In this document: piece by piece, positions 16,863 to 25,050 of the stretch
Layout: each line of letters starts with the position of its first letter
How positions within the stretch are numbered: position 1 is the stretch's first letter
Assembly (NCBI RefSeq): GCF_022606355.1
Contig: NZ_JAHHZQ010000005.1
Span: forward strand, 124,001-188,000
Length of the DNA: 64,000 bases
Reading direction: 5' to 3'
Source of the DNA: Leifsonia shinshuensis
GTDB taxonomy: Bacteria; Actinomycetota; Actinomycetes; Actinomycetales; Microbacteriaceae
Position numbers and translations under genes: made by a program
Notes under the pieces: model-generated
What the model was told of the DNA's origin: nothing
The model's input: only the letters and a program-made list of their open reading frames with translations
Database searches by the model: none

Positions 16863-17284
16863 TGACGGACTTTCGACGAGTCGTACGGGTTTCAGGTCCA
16901 CCATCATTCAGACTCTCGAGAATCGGTCTCTGGCTGATCGGGGTCTTCGTGCTGTCATGTTTCTCGACAGCCGTGGCCGTGGTGTCCCGACCGAGCCAGC
17001 CAGACGCGGCGGCGACAGTTGTGTTCTTCTCTCTCCTCGGCAGCATCTTCGTCGTGGCCGTGCTCTTGGTCGCTGCCATCGCCGGGTATCAGGTACAGGC
17101 GGCTCGAGAGCGCAACCAGGGCTACACCTGGCAGTCGGATCAATTCAGAAACCTCGATCAGATCGACCCTGCTTCCTACGTCGTAATTCGTCCAGCTGGA
17201 GACGAATATCTTTCCGAGGTCGAGCGCAAGTCGCGGCAGATGCAAGCACGTGCCTGGGCGGCGAAGAATCCTGTGGCGCCATGA
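16862..17284 (+). CDS. Two-helix membrane protein
   Basis: 140 aa from ATG 16862, which overlaps the stop before it and has AAGAGG just upstream; a TTG one codon earlier is possible. Transmembrane helices at about 22-42 and 52-75, then a cytosolic tail with QDQAARER-like charged sequence and a C-terminal helix (EYLSEVERKSRQMQARAW). Its stop overlaps the ATG of the following gene (ATGA). Base composition is lower in GC than the flanking conserved genes. Function unknown. Confidence 0.6.
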   Translation: MTDFRRVVRVSGPPSFRLSRIGLWLIGVFVLSCFSTAVAVVSRPSQPDAAATVVFFSLLGSIFVVAVLLVAAIAGYQVQAARERNQGYTWQSDQFRNLDQIDPASYVVIRPAGDEYLSEVERKSRQMQARAWAAKNPVAP

Positions 17285-17880
17285 AGCGTTCTGCCGGCAC
17301 CGCTGTTGGCCTGGTCGGTGGCCTCGTGTTTGTCGTTTGGTTCTCCTTCAGGGCGCTGACTGGTGCCGCCGAACGTGGAGGCGCATGGGCTGCGGTGTTG
17401 ACTGTCGTAGGCATCGCCGGCGGGATCGGAGTTCTCTTCGGCGCACTGGTTCTCGAGGCGCACCCCAGCGTGGTGAGCTTCCGAACGCTGCAAAGGTCGT
17501 TTCCGGACGGGACCGTGGCCAGAATCATGGTGACTCCCGACTTCAGGTATGGAATCAATCGGTTGCTCGGCTTGGCTCCGGGCTCACCTGTGCCGAAGTA
17601 CTTGGTGGTGGTGGAGCACGACGGCTTGCTCGAGTTCTGGGGGTCCGGAGCAGGCCGTCCCCTTCTGACGGTCGGAGCGGCCGAAATCGTGAATGTCGAG
17701 GTCCGAGAAGTGGCGGCGGGCTACACAGCGCGCACTCGAGTGTTCATCGAGGTTGACCTACCGGACGGTGGACGCGTGGTCTTGCCGATGCCGGTGATGC
17801 GCAACCGCGGAATGACTGCCTTCTCGGACACACCTCGAGCTGTCAGGCAATTGGCGGCACATATCGGGCATCGCGAATGA
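17281..17880 (+). CDS. Membrane protein with a PH-like C-terminal domain
   Basis: 199 aa. Two N-terminal helices (VGLVGGLVFVVWFSF and WAAVLTVVGIAGGIGVLFGALVL) are followed by about 120 aa that alternate short strands, including VPKYLVVVEHDGLLEFWG, AAEIVNVEVREVA and TRVFIEVDLPDGGRVVLPM. This pattern suggests a bacterial PH/GRAM-like fold (inference). Third gene of the coupled run that starts at 16632. The partial gene at the right end of the window has a similar layout. Confidence 0.55.
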   Translation: MKRSAGTAVGLVGGLVFVVWFSFRALTGAAERGGAWAAVLTVVGIAGGIGVLFGALVLEAHPSVVSFRTLQRSFPDGTVARIMVTPDFRYGINRLLGLAPGSPVPKYLVVVEHDGLLEFWGSGAGRPLLTVGAAEIVNVEVREVAAGYTARTRVFIEVDLPDGGRVVLPMPVMRNRGMTAFSDTPRAVRQLAAHIGHRE

Positions 17881-17898
17881 TCTGGCTGGTGCACTGCC

Positions 17899-18090
17899 TC
17901 AAGGTTCATCAAGCATCCGCGCTGCCAGAGACGAGACGCTGCTGACCGTGCCGCTATCCGGCCAGAGCAGCGCGAGCCCGGCGGCGGTGGCGAGCGCCGC
18001 GGCGATCAGGATCGCGGCGACCACGATGCGGAGGGTCCGCCCGGCCTTCGGTGTGCGGCCGGACGGGAGGTGCGAATGGGCGTGGGCCAT
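17899..18090 (-). pseudogene. Truncated copy of the yibE/F-like gene start
   Basis: Begins MAHAHSHLPSGRTPKAG like the intact gene at 15453 and keeps its first transmembrane helix, but homology ends after about 53 codons. The frame then runs into unrelated sequence and stops after 63 aa. It has none of the YibE/F-like membrane core and is a duplicated fragment rather than a working gene. Confidence 0.8.
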
Positions 18091-18091
18091 C
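17930..18091. repeat. Repeat A, copy 2
   Basis: Second copy of 15293-15454, about 96 percent identical by eye, with the match ending just past the copied start codon. Confidence 0.9.
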
Positions 18092-18201
18092 GAGACTCCC
18101 ACTCAGGATGTGGGTTCCGCTCCGACTATGCTCGTCGTGCGGGGCTGACGGGATGATCTCCGGAATGGGCCGGGGCGCCCCGGTGGGAACTCTGAGAGCA
18201 G

Positions 18202-18756
18202 GTGGCCGTGTTCGTTCTCGCTCGCGGATCTCGCCTGGTTCCTCTGGCGCTTCTGACGGTGGCGATGATCACGATTCTGATCGTGACGATCATGACGTCC
18301 CAGCCGGGTTCGACCGCCATCGCCGTCGGTATGGGCATTGGTTTCCTGGCCCTCTTCTGGCTGATTCGAGCATGGTCAAATCAGGAACAGGCGGTAGCCG
18401 TTCGGACGGCTTCCGGGGCAGAGACGGTCATACGCGCGAGGCTGACGCGCAAGGCGTACCAAGCGTTGCGCCCGCGCATCAATGCCGGCCGCGTCTACTA
18501 CCAAGCCGCCATACAGGTGTGGCTCGCGTTCTCTCAGGATTCCCTCGTGATCTACTGCCCCCTAACACCAATTAGTGGTCGCGCTGTCGCGCTCAGCTCC
18601 GCAATCGAGCCGACCCGACGACAATCGCGACGGAGCAGGAACCCGGCGGTGATCGTCGTGGCGGACAGCGAGTTCGGCGACCTGCCGATTGTGTTGTCGC
18701 GCGAGGGTAGGCGCGTTCTGCGTCGGGCGGTGGGAGGTCGGTACAGTGCGAGTTGA
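18202..18756 (+). CDS. Two-helix membrane protein with a basic cytosolic domain
   Basis: 184 aa from GTG 18202 (GTG 18208 also possible; GAGAGCAG lies upstream). Helices at about 13-32 and 39-56, then about 125 aa rich in arginine (RPRINAGRVYYQAAIQVWL, EPTRRQSRRSRNPAVIVV). It sits between the repeat A and repeat C copies and overlaps the following start by 11 bp. Lower GC than the core genes. No family recognised. Confidence 0.55.
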   Translation: MAVFVLARGSRLVPLALLTVAMITILIVTIMTSQPGSTAIAVGMGIGFLALFWLIRAWSNQEQAVAVRTASGAETVIRARLTRKAYQALRPRINAGRVYYQAAIQVWLAFSQDSLVIYCPLTPISGRAVALSSAIEPTRRQSRRSRNPAVIVVADSEFGDLPIVLSREGRRVLRRAVGGRYSAS

Positions 18757-18913
18757 GTCGATCATCATGCTGGTCGCCGGGGCGGGAGCAGTGGTCGCCG
18801 GGATCTGCGTCGTGGTGTTCCGCAAGCGGGTTGCGGCGAAGAACCGGCAGAACATCGAGAACTCCGTATCGGGGAAGGCGTTTCCCGGCCTTGCGGCAGG
18901 ATCGACGCCGGCA
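18730..18913. repeat. Repeat C, copy 2
   Basis: Second copy of 16023-16206; includes the start of the small gene at 18746. Confidence 0.85.
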
Positions 18914-18928
18914 CGGGTGGCGGTTTAG
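18746..18928 (+). CDS. Small membrane protein (repeat C paralogue 2, shortened)
   Basis: 60 aa from GTG 18746. Nearly identical to the 16039 protein through IIMLVAGAGAVVAGICVVVF and AAKNRQNIENSVSGKAFPG, but it ends after STPARVAV, losing the second helix. It may be functional or a decaying copy. Confidence 0.5.
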   Translation: MRVESIIMLVAGAGAVVAGICVVVFRKRVAAKNRQNIENSVSGKAFPGLAAGSTPARVAV

Positions 18929-19243
18929 ACAGTCCCAACTGGAGGTTCGACGGCGCCGGCGCCGTGCTCGTCTCCGTCCAGCAGGGTGGATCCGGATCAG
19001 AGGTAACTGTAGCTCGGAGGCGGGGTGGGGTGCTGGGGAGTGTGGGGACTCGCAGGGGCGGGGAGGTGCGGCGGGAGGCACGCGTGCCGCCCTCTGGCCG
19101 GTCCGCTCCGCCTCCTTGGCGTCGTGACCTATGGGGTTGCAGTGTTCCTGATCCGGCGTGAGTCCCACGGTCGACGTGGCAATGCAGGCGGTAGCGTGAT
19201 GGCACTTCCAAGCTGAAGTAGATTCCTGGATGGGGGCGGGCAC
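18929..19243. other. Gap holding repeat B copy 2
   Basis: No convincing gene. Contains repeat B at 18999-19076. The short frames here are arginine-rich readings of the G-rich repeat. Confidence 0.6.
18999..19076. repeat. Repeat B, copy 2
   Basis: Second copy of 15477-15554. Here it is not next to a yibE/F start; it lies 900 bp beyond repeat A copy 2. Confidence 0.85.
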
Positions 19244-19555
19244 ATGGCGGGCTTATTGATCCTTGCGATAGTTCTGTGTGTTGTCGCGGCAATAGGTGGA
19301 CTAGCCATCTGGCGGATGGAAGCGCAACGACGCCGAACGATTACTGGAGAAGGTGTCGCTGGCACAGTGGTCGACAAGCGCCACACCGATGAACACGGCG
19401 AGCTCGGACTTCCTGCTCGCGGCGTCGGAGTGGGCGGCATTCGGGTCGCGCCGGAATCGTGGCTGCTGACGATCCGAACGGGGAAAGCATCTACCGAAAT
19501 CGTGGTGGATGAGGGCACCTACGACGACTATTCCATCGGTGACGAGTATCCGTAG
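19244..19555 (+). CDS. Single-helix membrane protein, conserved actinobacterial type
   Basis: 103 aa. An N-terminal transmembrane helix (AGLLILAIVLCVVAAIGGLAIW) is followed by a small domain with VAGTVVDKRHTDEH, ESWLLTIRTGKASTEIVVDEGTYDDYSIGDEYP. The TVVDKRHTD...WxLTIRTG...VDxxTY wording recurs in small actinobacterial membrane proteins of unknown function. The 180 bp after it hold only fragmentary coding sequence (for example GADIVAELAEFAPNIYLDAL). Confidence 0.65.
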   Translation: MAGLLILAIVLCVVAAIGGLAIWRMEAQRRRTITGEGVAGTVVDKRHTDEHGELGLPARGVGVGGIRVAPESWLLTIRTGKASTEIVVDEGTYDDYSIGDEYP

Positions 19556-19742
19556 GGCTCCCGCGGAGCAGCAATCGGACGCTCTCGTTGTCAAACGGTG
19601 CAATTGGCATGGCAACTTTGGGTGGCACGGGCGAGCAGGGATCGACGTTGGTGCGGACATCGTGGCTGAGTTGGCGGAGTTCGCTCCGAACATCTACCTC
19701 GACGCTCTCATGCAGTAGGGCGAAGCCACAGCCCGCCGCCTC

Positions 19743-20009
19743 GCATCCCCATCCCCACCCGAAACTCATCCCCGGCCCCGACGGCAGCGGCCGGAACCCC
19801 AGCCGCCGGTAGAACGCCTGCGCGTTCCGGTTGCGCTCGCCGACACCGAGCTGCATGCGGGGGACCCCGGCCGCGCGCAGCTGGCCGAGCAGTCGGTGCA
19901 CCACGAAGCGGACGCTGTCGGACGTCGCCACGAGGTATCCACCGGTGCGTCGCCGTCGACCAGGATGCTCGCGAGCTCCGGTTCGAAGCGGAGGTAGGGG
20001 AGCAGGAAG
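19743..20009 (-). pseudogene. Broken copy of the GNAT gene (left flank of the mycofactocin island)
   Basis: Matches the 3' two thirds of the intact GNAT gene (33957-34418) in the same orientation. It keeps, for example, GYLVATSDSVRF, RLLGQLRAAGVPRMQLGVG and ERNRNAQAFYRRLGFRPLP. About 195 bp are deleted internally (counterpart of about 34111-34310), a base is missing near the GYLVA segment, and the 5' end is lost at 20009. It lies 41 bp from the mftD stop, so it marks the left edge of the mycofactocin cluster. Confidence 0.85.
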
Positions 20010-20050
20010 TGGCTTCCGGGGTCTTCCTGAGTCCGCCGAATGGCCGTAAG

Positions 20051-21253
20051 TCAAGAGGTCGGCGCCTCCTTCTGCGCACCGAGCACGCGCTCGAAGCCCT
20101 CGGGGATGTAGAGATCGTCGCGGCTCAGTTCGTGGATGGACTTGTGCCCGAGGCCGAGCACCGCGGAGTCGAGGCCCATGCGCAGGAGGTCGAGCACGTT
20201 CTCGACCCCGGTCTGGCCGTTCGCGGCGAGGCCCCACAGGTACGCCCGGCCGATCATCACGGCGCGTGCGCCGAGGGCGAGCGCCTTGGCCACATCGCCG
20301 CCTCGACGGATCCCCCCGTCGAGCAGCACCTCGATCTGGTCGCCGACAGCCTCGGCGACGGCGGGTAGGCAACGGATGGTGGCGGGCGTCGTGTCGAGGT
20401 TGTTGCCGCCGTGGTTGGACACCGAGATGGCGTCGACTCCGGCGTCGACCGCGCGCTTGGCGTCGTCCACCCTTGTGATGCCTTTGAGGACGAAGGGTCC
20501 GCCCCACGCCTCACGCAGCCACGCGACGTCTTCCCACGAGGGCGGCGGGGTCTGCTGCCATTCGTAGTAGGCGCCGAAGAAGGTGGGGGCCTCGCCGCCG
20601 GGCGGCTGCAGATTGGGAGCGCTCAGGTCCGGCAGGTGTCGCGACTTGAGATACTGCGTCAGCCACGTCGGGCGCACGAGTGCCTCAGGCGCGAAGTCCA
20701 CCATGGCCTTGAAGTCCAGCCGCTCGGGAATGGCCGGGCTTCCCCAGTCCCGCCCGATCGAGAACGACCAGTCGAGTGTGGCGATCAGGGCCTTCGCCCC
20801 TGCGGCACGCGCGCGGTCCATCCGCTGAACCATCGCCTCCCGCGTGCCCGTCCAGTACATCTGGAAGAAGGTGTTCGGGTTCGCGGCGGCGACCTCTTCC
20901 ACGGGCTTGCTCGCGAACGAGCTGAGCCCCATGATCGTTCCCCGGTTCGCAGCGGCACGCGCGACGGCGACCTCGCCGTCCGGGTGAACCGCCTGGACGC
21001 CTGTCGGCGAGATGAGCACCGGGATCGAGATCGGGATGCCGAGCACGCTGGTGCCGAGCTCGCGGTCGGTCTGGTGACCCGCGACGTGAGGCGCGAACTG
21101 CAGCTCGCCGAACGCGTTCGTGTTGTCGTCGGGCGTCCTCCCGCGCTCGGATCCAGCGACCAGGGCCGCGTAGACCGACGGCGGCAGCCGCTTCTTCGCG
21201 CGCCGCTGCGCCTCCAGCACGGTCTCGAACCACGGGTTCTGCTTCCAGGGCAT
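20051..21253 (-). CDS. mftD: Mycofactocin biosynthesis FMN enzyme MftD
   Basis: 400 aa, usual length. Member of the FMN-dependent alpha-hydroxy-acid oxidase fold; MftD oxidatively deaminates AHDP to pre-mycofactocin, the redox-active form. The start (NPWFETVLEAQRRAKKRLPPSVYAALVAGSE) is diagnostic of MftD rather than lactate oxidase. FMN and active-site elements include TLDWS, the catalytic His in AISVSNHGGNN, and LLDGGIRRGGDVAKALALGA. It is last in the minus-strand run, seven genes from mftC, unlike the common mftABCDEF order. Confidence 0.93.
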   Translation of the reverse strand: MPWKQNPWFETVLEAQRRAKKRLPPSVYAALVAGSERGRTPDDNTNAFGELQFAPHVAGHQTDRELGTSVLGIPISIPVLISPTGVQAVHPDGEVAVARAAANRGTIMGLSSFASKPVEEVAAANPNTFFQMYWTGTREAMVQRMDRARAAGAKALIATLDWSFSIGRDWGSPAIPERLDFKAMVDFAPEALVRPTWLTQYLKSRHLPDLSAPNLQPPGGEAPTFFGAYYEWQQTPPPSWEDVAWLREAWGGPFVLKGITRVDDAKRAVDAGVDAISVSNHGGNNLDTTPATIRCLPAVAEAVGDQIEVLLDGGIRRGGDVAKALALGARAVMIGRAYLWGLAANGQTGVENVLDLLRMGLDSAVLGLGHKSIHELSRDDLYIPEGFERVLGAQKEAPTS

Positions 21254-21358
21254 CGTCTTGCTCCCTCGTTCTCGTCTTCGTCTCTTCGTATGGTGCCGCG
21301 TACCAGGGCGATGGGGCCGGCGCGGGGCGGTGCGTCGACCGGCGGGTCGGGGCGGGCA

Positions 21359-22312
21359 TCACCCGTCGCGGAAGATCTCAGTGATCGCCGGCGGCACGTC
21401 GTGGAAGTCGCGGATGAGCCGCAGCCGACCGCGCCCCGCGCGCGCGAGGTCCTTCCCCAGTTCGACGTCCTTCTCCCCGCTCGCGTCGAGCAGGATGTCC
21501 AGCCTCGGCAGCACGGCCGCGATCCGTCGCGGATCGGGGCCCGCGTTGTGCACACAGTCCGAGAGCAGCACGACCCGGGCGTCCCGCTCGGAAGCGCCGG
21601 CGAGCTGGTCCGCTCCCAACTGCAACGGGAAGGCCACATTGGTCAGCCCGCGGGCCGGGATGCGCAGCAGTTGCTCCAGCAGATCGAAGGGCTTGATCGG
21701 CTCCCCGAGACGCAGCAGTATCGCGGCATCCGACCAGAACGCGATGACCCCCAGCCGGTCCCGTGCGAGCTCCCCGGCGAGTGCGCCGACAGTGGCAGCG
21801 GCCGTGCGGATGCGTTCGCCCTTGGCCGACCCTGACACATCGACGGCCAGCACCACGGCGCGTGCGGTGCGGATCCGGTCGCGCACGACGATGTCCTCGT
21901 CCTCGGGCACGGGCCTCTCGGTCAGCACCTCGATGGTGGCGTCGAGATCGATGTCGTCGGCGACTCCCCGATACGGCAGGCTCGCGAGCACACCCTGCCC
22001 TCGTCGCGCCGAGCGTTCGGCACGCGGGCGGGGCACGGCGAGCCGCGCGGCGATCCGTCGCGCACGCTCGCGCACGGCGGGCTCCGCCGCGATCTGCTCG
22101 TCGACCGTGACGACGGCACCCGGCTCGTCCGTGAAACCCGCCTCCTGCAGAGACGGCAGCGGCTTCGCCGTCGCCCCCGCTCCGCGTTGCCCGGCCCGCA
22201 GCGCGAAGCCGCCGTTACCGGCCCGGGACTCGAACACGGTCGGCTCCTCGGTGAGCTGCTTGGGAGTGCGTCTCAGCGGACGTTGCGACAGCTCGTTCCT
22301 CTGCCGTCGCAC
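21359..22312 (-). CDS. VWA-domain protein (CoxE-like)
   Basis: 317 aa, GTG start. A von Willebrand A domain in the C-terminal half carries the MIDAS motif DVSGSAKG (about residues 158-165) with conserved T and D downstream (GLTN, LLSDCVHN). The N-terminal 150 residues are charged. VWA proteins of this type act with a MoxR ATPase, whose gene ends 24 bp upstream, to insert metals or remodel enzymes. Being inside a mycofactocin cluster suggests a client among the mycofactocin-linked dehydrogenases or MftD (inference). Confidence 0.85.
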   Translation of the reverse strand: MRRQRNELSQRPLRRTPKQLTEEPTVFESRAGNGGFALRAGQRGAGATAKPLPSLQEAGFTDEPGAVVTVDEQIAAEPAVRERARRIAARLAVPRPRAERSARRGQGVLASLPYRGVADDIDLDATIEVLTERPVPEDEDIVVRDRIRTARAVVLAVDVSGSAKGERIRTAAATVGALAGELARDRLGVIAFWSDAAILLRLGEPIKPFDLLEQLLRIPARGLTNVAFPLQLGADQLAGASERDARVVLLSDCVHNAGPDPRRIAAVLPRLDILLDASGEKDVELGKDLARAGRGRLRLIRDFHDVPPAITEIFRDG

Positions 22313-22336
22313 CGGCGAGTCGGCGGGAACGGCTCT

Positions 22337-23251
22337 TCACGTCGGCCCGGTGTGCGCGGCGGGCTCCAGCACGAACCGGTCCTCCCAGATCTCGCGCAGC
22401 ACCGCCTCAGGGGTGGTCTCCGCCGCCTCGTCGAGCCTGATGCGACCCGAAAGCGCGACGAGCATGGCGTCGAACATCAGCTGCGGGTAACGCTCGTCGC
22501 CGGCGTCGGTCACGCCGCGCAGCCGACAGAGCTGAGCCGCGATCAGGGCGCAGTCGATCGCACCGCGCACGCTGCTGCCCTGCCGCACGGCGGGATGTCT
22601 GCGCGTGGCCCTAGTGACCGCGACGGCGTCAGGCACGATGCGCTCGGCGGGCTCGACCGTGATGCCGGAGCGCAAGGCGACGATGCGCTCCTCGCTGGCG
22701 GCGTCCTGGTAGTCGACGACGATGCGGTTCAGGCGGTCGCTCACACTCGTGGAGAGCCTGGTCGTTCCGACGTTGTCGTACGGGTTCATCGACGCGATGA
22801 CCCGGAACGTCGCGCCCGCCTGGATGGATCCCACCCTCGGCACCTCGATCGCACGGTCGGCCATCGCCGCCAGCAGGGTGTTCAAGGTGTCCTCGGGCGC
22901 ACGGTTGAACTCCTCGATGTAGAGGAAGCCGCCCTTCTCCATCGCCTCGACCAGGGGACCGGCGACGAAGTTCTCCGCGCTGTAGTCCTCCCGCAGCACG
23001 CGGGCGGGGTTGTGGTGCCCGATCAGCTTCGCCGGCGTCAGGTCGCCGTTCCCCTCGACGAAGAGCAACGGGATGCCCCACTCGGCCGTGATCGCCTTGA
23101 GCATCGTGGTCTTGCTCGTTCCCGGTGGGCCCTCCAGCACCACGTCCCTGCCGGCGGCGACGGCCGCGAGCGCGAGCTCGAGCTCGTGCTCGCGGCCGAC
23201 GACACGCGAAAGGATGCGGTGACGCAGGTCGTCGCTCACACCGTCGGTCAT
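22337..23251 (-). CDS. MoxR-family AAA+ ATPase
   Basis: 304 aa. Walker A GPPGTSKTT at about 40-48, Walker B GGFLYIEEFNRAPEDTLNTLL, sensor SMNPYDNVGTTRLS and an arginine-finger region SDRLNRI. MoxR ATPases are chaperones that assemble cofactor-containing oxidoreductases; the name comes from PQQ methanol dehydrogenase clusters. It pairs with the VWA gene downstream and sits between the SDR array and mftD. The link here to a second peptide-derived cofactor is noteworthy. Confidence 0.9.
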   Translation of the reverse strand: MTDGVSDDLRHRILSRVVGREHELELALAAVAAGRDVVLEGPPGTSKTTMLKAITAEWGIPLLFVEGNGDLTPAKLIGHHNPARVLREDYSAENFVAGPLVEAMEKGGFLYIEEFNRAPEDTLNTLLAAMADRAIEVPRVGSIQAGATFRVIASMNPYDNVGTTRLSTSVSDRLNRIVVDYQDAASEERIVALRSGITVEPAERIVPDAVAVTRATRRHPAVRQGSSVRGAIDCALIAAQLCRLRGVTDAGDERYPQLMFDAMLVALSGRIRLDEAAETTPEAVLREIWEDRFVLEPAAHTGPT

Positions 23252-23293
23252 CGAATCCCTCGTCTCTCGCGGCTCGTGGTGGTGACGCCGCGC

Positions 23294-24106
23294 TCAGTAC
23301 TGCGTGTTTCCGGCATCCACCGTCAGCTCGGTCGACGTGATGTACCGCGCTTCGTCCGAGGCCAGGAACAGCACGGCGTTCGACTGGTCGCGCGGCTGCG
23401 TGACCTCGATCGGCAACAGGTTGACCAGCATCCCGCCGAGCTTCGGGTGCCTCTCGAGGAGCGGGCCGAACGGGTTGTCCGCCATGTCGCCCATCGGCGT
23501 GTCGACGCCCGTCGGGTGCAGCGTGTTCACCCGGATGTCGTATTCGGACAGCTCGGTCGCGAAGGCGCGCATCAGGCCGACGACGCCGTGCTTTGCCGCG
23601 ACGTAGGCGCTGAGGAACGGCAGACCCTTGATTCCGGCGGCCGAGCTCGTGAGGATCATCGAGCCGCCGCCGGCGGCGATGAGGTGCGGCGCCGCGAGGC
23701 TGACGGTGTTCCAGGTGCCGGTGAGGTTGGTGTCGATGGTCTGGTTCCAGATGTCCTCCGTCGTCTCGTCCCAGCCGGCGATGACGCAGATGCCGGCATT
23801 GGCGACGACGATGTCGAGGTGGCCGAGCTCGGCGACCCCGGCGTCCAGCGCCGTCTTCAACGCTGCACGGTCGCGGATGTCGGCCTTGCTCGCGATGATT
23901 CGGCGGTCGAGGGCTTCGACCTGACGCACGGTCTCGTCGAGGTCGGCCTGTGTCGCCGAGGGGTACTGCACGTTCGGCATCTGCTCGACGAGGTCGACCG
24001 CGATGATGTCGGCTCCCTCCTCGGCGAGACGTACGGCGTGCGAGCGGCCTTGTCCTCGTGCCGCTCCCGTGACGAAGGCGACCTTGCCTTCCACACGTCC
24101 TGCCAT
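23294..24106 (-). CDS. Mycofactocin-coupled SDR oxidoreductase 1
   Basis: 270 aa from ATG 24106, with AGGAGG upstream. NAD-binding motif [21 protein letters not shown], active-site Tyr-Lys in YVAAKHG, and catalytic Ser in LTSSAAG. The GQGRSHA wording and the insertion after the second strand (VDLVEQMPNVQYPSATQADL) mark the SDR branch with non-exchangeable nicotinamide that passes electrons to mycofactocin. It is one of four in tandem. The substrate is unknown; alcohols or carveol-like compounds are known for the family. Confidence 0.9.
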   Translation of the reverse strand: MAGRVEGKVAFVTGAARGQGRSHAVRLAEEGADIIAVDLVEQMPNVQYPSATQADLDETVRQVEALDRRIIASKADIRDRAALKTALDAGVAELGHLDIVVANAGICVIAGWDETTEDIWNQTIDTNLTGTWNTVSLAAPHLIAAGGGSMILTSSAAGIKGLPFLSAYVAAKHGVVGLMRAFATELSEYDIRVNTLHPTGVDTPMGDMADNPFGPLLERHPKLGGMLVNLLPIEVTQPRDQSNAVLFLASDEARYITSTELTVDAGNTQY

Positions 24107-24167
24107 GGTGTTCCTCCTGTTTCGGTTTGCTCCGGTCGAGCGGGTTTCGGGTGCAGCGCCTTCTGCG

Positions 24168-25004
24168 CTACTTGAGGGTCTGGCCGGCATCCACCTTCAG
24201 CTCGAGCCCCGTGACGTACCGGGCCTCGTCCGAGGCGAGCCAGAGCACGGCGTTGGAGATGTCGACCGGCTCGACCCACGGCACCGGCAGCACGTTCATC
24301 GCCTGGAACCGCGGCGCAAGCACGTCCTTCGTGCGCTCGTCCGGCGGCAGGTCGGGTGCGAACAACGCGTAGGTGGCGGCATTCTGGATCATGTCGGTGT
24401 CGACGCTCGTCGGATGCACCGAATTGACGCGGATGCCGTCGCGCGCCAGCTCGAGCGCGGCCGTCTTCATCAGGCCGACGACGCCGTGCTTCGCCGACAC
24501 GTAGTGGCCGATGTTCTCGATCGCCAGGAGCCCTGCGGTGGAGCTGGTCAGGATGACGGAGCCGCCGCCGTTCGCACGGAGGTGTGGGATAACGGATTTG
24601 ACGGTGTGCCACACCCCAGTGAGGTTCACGGCGATCATGTCGTTCCATTCCTCGTCGGTGAGGGCGTCGAGGGTGCCGAAGCTGAAAATCCCCGCGTTCG
24701 CCGAGACGATGTCGAGTCCACCGAGTTCGGCGACGCCTTCGTCGACAGCGGTGCTCAACGCGGCGAAGTCGCGCACATCCGCCTGCTTCGCCACGATCCG
24801 CCTGTCGAGCGCCTCGACTTGTCTGACGGTCTCGTCGAGATCGGCCGGTGTCGACATCGCGTAGGGCACGCTGTCGATCTGCCCGGCGAGGTCGACGGCG
24901 ATGATGTCGGCGCCCTCCTGGGCGAGCCGCAGCGCGTGGCTGCGACCCTGCCCCCGCGCCGCACCCGTGACGAGCGCGACCTTGCCTTCAACACGTCCTG
25001 CCAT
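24168..25004 (-). CDS. Mycofactocin-coupled SDR oxidoreductase 2
   Basis: 278 aa. ATG 25004 is chosen over the ATG at 25010 because AAGGAG is 9 bp from it and only 3 bp from the other. Same landmarks as its neighbours: [21 protein letters not shown], insertion VDLAGQIDSVPYAMSTPADL, Ser in LTSSTAG and Tyr-Lys in YVSAKHG. Extra residues at about 215-240 (YALFAPDLPPDERTKDVLAP) near the active site distinguish its substrate pocket from copy 1. Confidence 0.9.
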   Translation of the reverse strand: MAGRVEGKVALVTGAARGQGRSHALRLAQEGADIIAVDLAGQIDSVPYAMSTPADLDETVRQVEALDRRIVAKQADVRDFAALSTAVDEGVAELGGLDIVSANAGIFSFGTLDALTDEEWNDMIAVNLTGVWHTVKSVIPHLRANGGGSVILTSSTAGLLAIENIGHYVSAKHGVVGLMKTAALELARDGIRVNSVHPTSVDTDMIQNAATYALFAPDLPPDERTKDVLAPRFQAMNVLPVPWVEPVDISNAVLWLASDEARYVTGLELKVDAGQTLK

Positions 25005-25050
25005 GATCATGCACTCCTTATCTACCGCGTCGCTGGTCGAGCGGCGCTCA

